From: Gnetum montanum
Taxonomy: Eukaryota; Streptophyta; Gnetopsida; Gnetales; Gnetaceae
Direction of reading: 5' to 3'
Assembly (NCBI GenBank): GCA_015680685.1
Contig: MNCI01015787.1
Coordinates: 63,148 to 91,405 of the forward strand
DNA: 28,258 nucleotides
Shown: one piece after another, positions 20,489-28,258 of the stretch
How the letters are laid out: every line of letters begins with the position of its first letter
Position numbering within the stretch: position 1 is the stretch's first letter
The notes under the pieces: model-generated
Databases searched by the model: none
Told to the model about the DNA's origin: nothing
Seen by the model: only the letters and a program-made list of their open reading frames with translations
Position numbers and translations under genes: made by a program

Positions 20489-20955
20489 ACCATGACTTGT
20501 GGTCTAATCGTGGTATTGCAAATTTTAGACCATGAGTTCACCATGACTTGTGGTTTCATACACGTAATTTTTTATTTGACCATAACTCATGGTGCACACA
20601 TGGTTAGCTCATGGTTGACAACCATGACTCATGGTTGACAACCATGACTCATGGTTGTCTTGTGATTCATTAGAAGTATCAACCACAACTCATGGTTGCC
20701 TTCTGGTTAAGGATCCAAATAAGGAAAATTCACCATAACTTGTGGGGCTCCCATGGCATAGTGACCATGACTTATGATTTACTTGTGGTAAATGTTTTCA
20801 CATCTTAAAGTTACCATGACCCATGGTGAGGTCATGGGATAGTGATCACAATTCATGGTAAGGTCATGACATCCTTAGAAATTTATTTTTCTTTATATTT
20901 ACCATTACCAAAACTCATGTTATAATACCATAACTCATGGTCAAGTCATGGTTCA
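20489..20955. repeat. Array of ACCATGACTCATGGT palindromes
   Basis: The 15-base odd palindrome ACCATGACTCATGGT is perfect at 20621-20635 and 20641-20655, inside an exact 20-base tandem repeat ACCATGACTCATGGTTGACA. The linker forms a second palindrome, ATGGTTGACAACCAT. A dozen or so degraded copies (ACCATGACTTGTGGT, ACCATAACTCATGGT, ACCATGACCCATGGT and others) fill about 470 bases. The core ATGACTCAT is the GCN4/AP-1-type bZIP recognition site. The array ends about 70 bases before a copia primer site, so it may lie in an LTR. Confidence 0.75.
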
Positions 20956-21026
20956 CACAAATAAAGAATTTTGACAAACTTAGAAGAAATTAGTTTGAAA
21001 TATATCATCCATCATTCCAATAGAAT

Positions 21027-21038
21027 TGGTATTAGAGC
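21027..21038 (+). other. Copia-type primer-binding site, tRNA-iMet type
   Basis: TGGTATTAGAGC differs by one C-to-T change from TGGTATCAGAGC, the initiator-Met tRNA primer site of most plant copia elements. It lies 36 bases before the gag ATG. An LTR end such as CATCATTCCA (to about 21019) would fit just upstream. Confidence 0.6.
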
Positions 21039-21062
21039 TAGATCATCTTCTGCTTAATCGAA

Positions 21063-21675
21063 ATGAATTCAAAAAATATACCCAAGTGTTCCATAATCTT
21101 CAACAGATTTCAAGAGTTCAATCTCTAGACCAAATTAATGTAAGAACTTGTGGAGATTAATGAATGCTAAGAAATCATTATGATAGGTTTTATAGCCATT
21201 CATGACATTGAAAACCTTAACAAAACTGACATGAAAGAGTATGAAAATAAAAAGGAAAAAAAAAAACCAATTTAACCTCTACCTTCATCCTTAACAACAT
21301 ATCAAAGATCATTTCCTCCAAAATCACTCTCCATCAATGTACTAAGGACATGTATGACTCTCTTTAACTAGAATATAAAGGAAGTCTTGAAAATAGATAA
21401 ATATGATAGTTATTATATAAACTAAAGTTTGATTCATTGGAGATAAAACCAAATGAAGACAGAGAAACATTCTTCTTAAGAATGTATATTAGCATTAAAA
21501 GAATAGATGAATATGGTTGTGGGTATTTCAACCTATAGAAGGTACCAAAAATTATTCGAGCTCTCTTCACAAATCTTAGATTTGAGAACACTATGGAAAA
21601 CATTATCACCTTAAGAGATCTAAATATGATGAGTATCAATGAAATAGTGACTTAAATCAAAATCCTTCAAACTCT
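21063..21675 (+). pseudogene. gag: Copia-type gag (UBN2-like), decayed and truncated
   Basis: After the ATG several frames must be joined, and stops appear near 21129, 21144 and 21162. Recognisable pieces in order are DMKEYENKKEKKK, TKDMYDSL and then KLKFDSLEIKPNEDRETFF. The last are KIIRALFTNLRFENTMENI and LRDLNMMSINEIV. This is the ordered pattern of the UBN2 Gag domain of copia elements (the 'L.mk..e....f..r', 'kilR.Lp..f', 'dLs.msi.elv' series). A frameshift lies in the A run near 21255. The similarity stops where the E2 LTR begins, so the rest of the element is missing. Confidence 0.65.
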
Positions 21676-21683
21676 GCCAAATC

Positions 21684-21691
21684 TATAAATA
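21684..21691 (+). promoter_or_regulatory. TATA box of E2 5' LTR
   Basis: CTATAAATAAGAGG, identical to the copy at 27886-27893 and matching the other family LTRs. Its own U3 is gone upstream, so promoter strength is probably reduced. Confidence 0.6.
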
Positions 21692-21860
21692 AGAGGTGGC
21701 TCTCCCTTGTTTCTCCATCTAGATCTAGACCCTTAGCAAAACTCTGGTAGTTTTACCTCTCCAAAGATAGAATAATTTCCATGTGCCCGTAGTAGGAGCT
21801 CCAAAGTAAATAGATCTTTATTCAAGCAATTTTGTATCTGAACGCACAATTGTGTATGAC

Positions 21861-21866
21861 AATAAA
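21861..21866 (+). terminator. LTR polyadenylation signal (AATAAA)
   Basis: AATAAAGACAAA about 170 bases after the TATA box; repeated in the 3' LTR at 28063-28068. Confidence 0.45.
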
Positions 21867-22405
21867 GACAAACTATTGGATAAACCTTGCAGTGCATGGA
21901 ATAGGCTAAATAGGAATTTAATTATTGTCATTTATTATTCATCATTTAATGCTTTATTAGTTAATTAAATCTCTCTCAACCCTTCTGCCATAGTTAAGTG
22001 CATTCAGTATGACTGCTTCGAGCACGTGTGTTACGCTTCGTAATCCCAGCAACGAATAGCATTTGGTAATCCTAGAAGGTTGCATTGGTTCAGGGTGTGA
22101 ACAGTAAGTGGGAACGGAAACTGATGCTAGGCATTAGAACTTAGTTAGTTAAAGTTAGTTACTTAGTCTCTTCACCCTTTACCTCATTAGCATAGGAGAT
22201 AAAACATAAAAGATATACAAATCACATACCTCAGACTTACTTAACCATACAACCATGACAAATACAAGTCTGGGAAGACAACAAACGATTAACCTTAGGT
22301 GTTCCATAAGGCGTGTAGGTACTTAGTCTACGGAGTTTGATCAGATTGCTTGTGTGATGCTCGTATTCATATGGTTGAGTGTAGGGGTACCTCGCCACTC
22401 ATCAT

Positions 22406-22423
22406 TGGCGCCGTTTCCAGGGA
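22406..22423 (+). other. E2 primer-binding site, tRNA-Asp type
   Basis: TGGCGCCGTTTCCAGGGA lies one base after the LTR end CTCATCA. It matches 16 of 18 bases of TGGCGCCGTTGCCGGGGA, the complement of the plant tRNA-Asp 3' end. It confirms orientation and LTR end. Confidence 0.8.
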
Positions 22424-22549
22424 CTAAGTTGTTTGTGCGCTAAGTAGAACATAGGAAATCATCCACATTGTTGGGAAGCTTAAACAAACCCTTAGGATTA
22501 ATCAGAAGAAAATTTAAACAATGGTCAATAGCACACCGACAAAATAACA

Positions 22550-25500
22550 ATGTCTTCTTCTTCTCATAAAAGCACTTCACCACCTAGGGATCACATAAGA
22601 GATAGTTGGTGGTCTAACATACGTAACCCAGAACCACCAATTCCTCAACAGCATTGGGTAGTCTATACTCATCACAATGAGTATATACCCAATTTTACTT
22701 TTATCCTCCATCAGGATGAACAACTGTGCTGGAGAGACCTGCAAGGTAACATAGTGTTACCCCCAGATCGAGCAGTCCCTAACATGCTCCTTCGTGCTCT
22801 TGCATAGATAGACATGACGCAGCTATATGCTAAATATGTTGTATGTGACTACGACACAAGGGATTACCATTCCACAACAGCGCAACGTTTAAGGGACTCG
22901 TGGCAGGAGAGTTATCACACATCATTGAAGGGCAAAGGACCCCGCAACGCTTCACCTGTCATAAGAGAAGTTAAGGGTGGTGAACCTATCTCAATAGGTT
23001 CTCCACAAAATGATGTTCCCCCTCCTAACGATAGTGAGGAGGTAGGGTATCAGAAGCTACACTCTATGATTCACAACCCTGGTTCTGATTCCCATGAACA
23101 CCAAGTGTTCGATGAGGAAACATAAACATATGACAAAGGTGGGAAATTTGATCATCATCACGATCGGGGCCGTAGCCACCGAAGAGAAGGTAAGAAACAT
23201 TGTCATGGTGATGGTTCCCATTCTTCTTCCCCTTCATCATATCATTCACCCTCTCCTTCCACATCAGGACGCAGTCACGAAGAACACAACCATGAGGGTA
23301 AGGGTAAGGATAAGCAAGATGAGAACCCTCGACGAGAGAGTCGAGAGCGAGGACGAGGGCATTCTAGAGAATCAAGGAAAAGAAGGGAAAGTAGGGAACC
23401 ACGTAGGCATCATAGACATCATGAGAGAGATGATCATGACAAGCCCCTACTAGCAACCTGGAGTATGTTAGATATTATGGAGGCTGTGAGAATACCTACA
23501 AGGCACCAGAAAGATAGTCAGATCAAGAGACTAGACATGAATAATATCCCACAATTTGAGGGGGGATACAATGCTGATCCAAAAAATTACTTACAGGCAT
23601 TCCATGATTCCTACGCCTTGTAAAATATTGAAAATGAGTGGCAAAAGTTAAAGTTGTTCCCTAGGACACTCATAAAAGAAGCAGAAAGTTGGTACCGGTC
23701 TTTAGAGTCGGAAACCATTAGGAGGTGGAGTACAATGCTAGAATTTTTTAATGATAAATACCAAACATGCTTCAAAGTGTCTAACTTGCGTAAATAGATC
23801 CAAGGATGGAAGCAGGGTAATCACGAACCCTTGGATGCTACCATGGGCCGATATTATGCATTGCTACATTGTTGCCCGGGCCATGGTTACGCACAACGGG
23901 ATCAACTCCGCCACCTCGTAGATGGGCTAAGACATGAAACCAGGAGAACCCTTGGGACATATTCCCAAGGGAGATTATCTGAACTTAGGTCCCATGAAAT
24001 TCATCGATTTTTGGAGCAAGTAGCTAAAGAAGAAGGGGAGCTACGAAAAAGAGAAAGTGTGGAAGAGTACAACCATGATCCTTTCCTCCAAAAGAGGGGA
24101 GTGAGATTCTGTGATGAGGAGGATGAGTCACCACTTGAAGAGTTGGTGAATAGAAAAACCTTGTCATTCTAGAGATTAACAATGGAAGTGTTGGCTAAGG
24201 TAGATGAAATATGGAGCTCCTTAGATAGTAAAATTGAAACTATCTTGAAAATCATAGAGGAGTTTAAGGAGGAATGAAGTAGTGAGTATGATAAGAAAAA
24301 GCCGAGAGATTCAAACCATGCACGTAATAAGGGTAAGGGAAAAATGACCATCATTGATGAGGCTTTGGAATCTGATACGGACAATGATAGTGGATGTGAG
24401 ATCTACCAATATGACCATCCTAAGGGATGTTGCCCAATAATCTCACATCTGCAAGAGTCCGGGGTGTATGTGCTCAACCCAAGACTTAACAGAAGGTAAG
24501 CACCCCAAAGGTTACCTTATCCTCAAGGTAACCTAAGGTAGTTCCACCAACCATTAACATATTATCCAAGTCGAACTCCGCCACAACCTATCAGGCAACA
24601 TCAGCAATGGCAACACCCACAGTCATGGGTGATGCCACCGCCTAGACAACAATACCCTTACCGGCATCCAAACCCATATGGCTACTATGTCAACAACTGG
24701 TTTCTTCAAGTGACTCTATGGATCACGCAACCCCACAACATCACTACTAAGTTCAGGAGTATTTTTGGACTCCTTCTCCTCTGGGAGACATACCACATAC
24801 ATACCATCCTCCAAATCCATTCGCCACTCTTACACCAGTAGTTCCACTACCACTCGCTCTAACAATGCAAGGGGAACTCTCCACTCAACTGTAGCAATGT
24901 AATGCTACGAGAGTTGTAAAACTTCAACCCACTATTGGTTCTGAAAACTGCATAAAGAGAAGACCTTTCTTCATAACCAAAAGCCCAAACAAGCTCTCAC
25001 AACCATAAGTAGTTGAGTCCGTACATGCTCCTCCAACAAATAAGGCTTCAGAGCTCCCTTCAAACCAACAACAGAGCTCAATGCATATGGTTATGTTAAC
25101 ACATACTATTACTAACTAGATCAAGGTGGGCCACCTTCCCAAGAAATTCTCTGATCCTGGAAGCCCCCTAATTTATCTCCAAATTTCTGGGAATGGACCT
25201 CATAAGGCTCTTCTTGATTCAGGTTCTGGAGTCAACTTAATCTCACGAGAAATGTATAAAGCCTAGAATCTACCTCCACTCAAGAAGAGCAATATTCAAC
25301 TAGATCTGGCTAACCAATCCAACACTATTCCCTTGGGATTGGTGGAGGACATCATTACCACCATGTGTGGTTGGTCATACCCAACCGATTTCCTAGTGAT
25401 CCATGTAAATAATGACAAAGGGAACTTCTCGATAATAATGGGAAGGGCATGGCTAAGTACAATAGACGCATGCCTAGGAATCCGTGATCTTTCCTTGAAA

Positions 25501-25653
25501 ATATCTAAGGAAAACATTTATGGAAAGATCGAGAAGAAGAAAGTTCCATGCAACACATACCGTGACTCAGAGGATGATGACATGGAGGAATGCTCAACAT
25601 CTTCTACATGCAACTGGTGTGCCCAAGAAACTCATATACAAAGGTGCCTATAG
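22550..25653 (+). pseudogene. gag-pro: E2 gag-protease polyprotein, decayed
   Basis: One frame runs from the ATG at 22550 to about 24690 with eight stops, then one frameshift. The second frame carries the rest of Gag and the protease to 25653. N-terminal part: Pro/Trp/His-rich (WWSNIRNPEPPIPQQHW). A long Arg/Ser/His-rich stretch lies at 23140-23440. The Gag core (about 23540-24050) has MNNIPQFEGGYNAD, GWKQGNHEPLD, HCCPGHGYAQ and RTLGTYSQGRLSELR. A zinc-knuckle relic CEIYQYDHPKGCC lies near 24395, and a Pro/Gln/Tyr-rich tail at 24540-24890. The retropepsin has KKFSDPGSPLI, catalytic DSGS (25216-25227), QLDLANQSNTIPLGLVEDI and IIMGRAWLST, the usual 'D[ST]G'...'LGRpfL.t' frame. Protease cleaves Gag during particle maturation. 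No reverse transcriptase follows. Confidence 0.85.
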
Positions 25654-27816
25654 GTAGCAACCACACGACAAGAGAACACCCAGTGGTTGACAGCTAATTA
25701 AGAGAGCAACCCACCAACATGCATGGAATGAACTGGGGGAACAACTTGCACCCACAATGAAAGCATAGATACATTGGAATATGAGCATCGCCGACTTCCA
25801 ACCCTTAACCTGAAAACATCAATTGGGAGAAGTTGGACACTTTTAAGAAATTCAAATAAACACTCATTATTTTGGATCTCTCCCTTTTTATTTAGTCATT
25901 GGGGAGATGGCCACCTATGCTGATCATTTGAGGCCCTCAGTTCTTTTAAGTTTTTGTTTTACACATTTTTGTTTTACACATTTTTTTTTGCACATTTTTG
26001 TTTTACAAAATCTTTTAACTTTTCTTATTTTTTTTTACAACATCGTTTATAATTTTTCTTTTATTTATATGTGTCTGTGTGTGTCTTATCCATTCTGTTA
26101 ATTTTTTCACCTAATAAGTGCTCCTAATGATGGCATGCACTGTTTCTATTGATTGTTAATGTTTGGTTTTTACCTTTAAGTTATGATGTTGATACTAAGG
26201 TATGGTTCTTTTGATATGACAGGCAATGAGTCCACTTCATCCATACATCCACAAATTTCTATGGTCTCTCTTAGCTTGAAACTGTATAGTCCCTTTCTCA
26301 ATAATAAGAACTATAACGAATCGGTGACTAGGAATTTCTCAAACTAAGGAAGGACTCAAGGACTGAACGGGGTGTGACTTCAAGGGGATTTGATGCTTTT
26401 GTGTTGGCCATTCTCTTGGGTGCTTGGATTTTTTCTTTTTGAGTTTTCTTACCATTCTGACATTGCTCCATTATCGGGAAGTTGAGCTAATAAAACTAAC
26501 AAAGTCTTTGCATGGTGTGGTTCTCATGTATAAACACAAAAAAAAAAACAAAAAAAAAATAGTGAGAATTCAAAGCACATCCCTTAGAAGAAATAATCAT
26601 TTGGGCTACAAGCACTGGTTATGGAACTAAAATAAACATGTTCTCTCTAACTAAGGCCCTTCTCGCTTCTTACCTTCTCATCTTTCGTTTCGTCAGAATG
26701 GTGGTGGCTCTTTGGTAAGGCATCCTTGTTACTTCAAGTGGATGGATTGGCCAAATGCATTAATGCGAAGTCACTGGATGTGGTTTGTTGAGGCTGAACT
26801 TGGAATGGGATCTACTAAGTTACATTAACCATGAAATACACTAGGGGTTGTACACCACCTTGTCCTTGGGATTTTATTCCATTCTCTTCTCTCCACCCTT
26901 CTCTCCATTGTCACCTCATTGTTGGTTGTATCATTAGTGTATATTTTATTTGACACATTGTTTTCTTGTTGGTAAATTCTTGTGGTTAAGACTTTAACTC
27001 TTTTTCCAAATGACATTCCCAAAGCCTACGGACTCTTTGATTGTGGGTTTGTTAGGGCATTAAGGGCATGAGCCTGCTTTGGGGAGGACCCACTGACATT
27101 CCTATTTGGTGCACCAGTTAAATTCTTTCTCTTAACATTTTTGCAATCCACTCTATTTTGTTCATTTCCATCTTGACATCCATTTCATTGATGTTATAGT
27201 TGTCTCTTTTTCTCCATCTTTCTTGTTCTTTTTCTTTCTCCATTCTATTGCTACCAGAGGCTCGCTCTTAGTCATGGGGGCCCGAACCCAATTTTTTCAA
27301 TTTTCTCCTAACCCCTACACCTTTGGTAGTTCCCATTAGTATATCCCCAGATCTGCATCAACTATGTCACAACTCAGCCAATGGACCTTACACCGAAGCA
27401 AGGTATCAATTGCATTATGATTCATTTACCCTTGCTAATATAAGACTATGTTGCATGTGTAGATGGCAATCATGCAACAATGAATTAGATCTAGAGGGAA
27501 CACTTAGAATGGATCAGCGTTGAAGTAGCTATGTAAGGAGCAAGATAGATGGCGCGCTTATGGATAGACAACAAAAGGTGCAATCTTGGCGTTGGTAGCA
27601 ATAGACTTATTCTCTCTTCTCTCTTCTCTCTCAGCTACCAAATACAACCTGATGTCAAATGTATAAGGTGTTCACTCTTGTTGTCATGAACACCAGTTTT
27701 GTCTTGTTCTGTAATGATGATCCGTTCACATGTCATCCCATTCACCATTAGTTCCATTCAAGTCAATAATCCCATACCTTCCCAATATTTTGTAAGGAAC
27801 TCGAGGATGAGTTTTT
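25654..27816 (+). other. E2 noncoding 3' internal region
   Basis: No coding domain is recognisable. The protease frame can be followed with stops to about 25860. Then come TTTAGTCATTGGGG (25890-25903), a TTTTTGTTTTACACA repeat (25951-26017), and a block at 26600-26840 shared with E1. An A run lies near 26540-26560, a second E1-shared block at 27024-27125, TTAGTCATGGGGG at 27268-27280 and a CT-rich run ending in CAG at 27602-27631. That run resembles a splice acceptor, but no coding exon follows it. Confidence 0.5.
25951..26017 (+). repeat. TTTTTGTTTTACACA short tandem repeat
   Basis: TTTTTGTTTTACACA occurs twice in tandem, followed by a variant (T run plus GCACA) and a third TTTTTGTTTTACA. 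It lies just after the conserved TCATTGGGG motif. Confidence 0.55.
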
Positions 27817-27833
27817 ATTCAGTCATGGGGGTA
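27817..27833 (+). other. E2 polypurine tract
   Basis: ATTCAGTCATGGGGGTA immediately precedes TGATGGG, the LTR start. E1 has TTTAGTCGTGGGGGTA before TGATGGAG. Confidence 0.7.
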
Positions 27834-28258
27834 TGATGGGATGCGATATTGCATCCGCCATGATATCGTAGCATGCCGCAAAATCTATAAATAAGAGGCA
27901 GCTCTCCCTTGTTTCTCCATCTAGATCTAGACCCTTAGTGAAACTCTGGCAGTTTTACCTCTCCAAAGATAGAATAATTTCCATGTGCCCACAATAGGAA
28001 GTCCAAAGTGAACGGATATTTATTTGAGCAATTTTGTACCTGAACGCACAATTGTGTATAACAATAAAGACAAACTGTTGGATAAACCTTGTAGTGCATG
28101 GAATAGGCTAAATAGGACTTTAATTATTGTTCATCATTTAATGCTTTATTAGTTAATTAAATCTCTCTCAACCCTTCTCCCATAGTTAAGTGCATTCAGT
28201 ACAACCACTTTGGGCATGTGCGTTATGCTTGGTAATCCTAGCAACGAATAGTGTTTGG
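27834..28258 (+). repeat. E2 3' LTR, cut by the window end
   Basis: Starts TGATGGGATGCG. Its U3 is only about 50 bases and is made of short inverted repeats (GATGC...GCATC, GATATC, GCATGC). TATA box at 27886-27893 and AATAAA at 28063-28068. By alignment to the 5' LTR about 340 bases are missing to the right. Confidence 0.85.

Larger units (their letters stand above)
21676..22404 (+). repeat. E2 5' LTR, left end missing
   Basis: Aligns to 27881-28258 from AAATCTATAAATAAGAGG onward and ends GGTACCTCGCCACTCATCA. By comparison with the 3' LTR about 50 bases of U3 are absent; the bases there encode the copia gag remnant instead. Compared with the 3' copy it has about 10 extra bases in TCATTTATTATTCATCATT near 21930-21948. 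Confidence 0.8.
21676..28258 (+). mobile_element. E2: gag-protease LTR retrotransposon, Athila/TAT-like (right end cut)
   Basis: 5' LTR (about 21676-22404), tRNA-Asp primer site, gag-protease (22550-25653), about 2.2 kb of noncoding DNA, polypurine tract and 3' LTR (27834 to beyond the window). No reverse transcriptase, RNase H or integrase signature is present between protease and polypurine tract, so it would need enzymes in trans. This layout resembles the non-autonomous TR-GAG elements described in plants. The LTRs agree at about nine positions in ten by eye, mostly differing by transitions, so the copy is old. Its 5' LTR lacks the first 50 or so bases and abuts the copia gag remnant. Confidence 0.85.

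Noticed and set aside
20489-20955. CRISPR array
   Set aside because: Repeats are degenerate palindromes with irregular or no spacers in plant nuclear DNA; no cas genes.
21627-21640. TGATGAG at 21627 as the true start of the E2 5' LTR
   Set aside because: It is near the expected distance, but the following bases do not match the 3' LTR and instead continue the copia Gag pattern.
27602-27634. Splice acceptor for an env-like subgenomic transcript in E2
   Set aside because: A CT-rich run ending in CAG is present, but no open frame follows it before the polypurine tract.
25654-27816. Reverse transcriptase or integrase hidden downstream of the E2 protease
   Set aside because: Reading the available frames showed no YxDD, RNase H or integrase HHCC/DDE pattern, only short unrelated open frames. 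A profile search of a family consensus would settle it.

Overview
The window looks like nuclear DNA of a seed plant with a large, repeat-rich genome. It is AT-rich and gene-poor. It carries plant-type LTR retrotransposons (tRNA-Asp and tRNA-iMet primer sites, Athila/TAT-like Gag), tRNA-derived SINE-like pieces and a DUF4283 gene start. Its single convincing cellular gene encodes a small tandem PHD-finger protein resembling the C-terminal PHD fingers of EHD3-type plant regulators. The old, eroded elements would suit a gymnosperm or another large-genome plant, but I cannot fix the clade from sequence alone.

Layout. 1-241 (-): start of a DUF4283 protein running off the left edge. 242-1946: no gene; a cluster of AGACATCTT motifs and a SINE-like remnant. 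1947-9034 (-): element E1, an LTR retrotransposon with both LTRs, primer-binding site, polypurine tract and a decayed gag, but no recognisable protease, reverse transcriptase or integrase. 9035-17685: the unique segment, with the PHD-finger gene (10643-11056, +), a two-copy tandem repeat, a SINE-like tRNA head leading into a composite array with a period near 300 bp, and a second tRNA-like fragment on the minus strand. 17691-18540 (+): an 850-bp solo LTR with a perfect 5-bp target-site duplication (GAGGC). 18546-21675: AT-rich DNA with an array of GCN4-like palindromes, then a copia-type primer site and a decayed copia gag. 21676-28258 (+): element E2, a relative of E1 with gag plus protease in nearly one reading frame and about 2 kb of noncoding 3' DNA. 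Its 3' LTR is cut by the window end.

How it fits together. E1, E2 and the solo LTR share LTR termini (TGATG...CATCA) and the sequence next to the primer site. E1 and E2 also share gag and two noncoding blocks 3' of it. Neither has reverse transcriptase or integrase, so both look like non-autonomous gag-carrying elements that would depend on a partner's polymerase. Their U3 promoter regions differ completely: a 21-bp minisatellite in E1, TATACTAGGC/TACGTA repeats in the solo LTR, and about 50 bp of short palindromes in E2. No CRISPR array, rRNA, confident tRNA or obvious new defence system was seen. The most unusual features are this U3 diversity, the palindrome array and the compact PHD gene.
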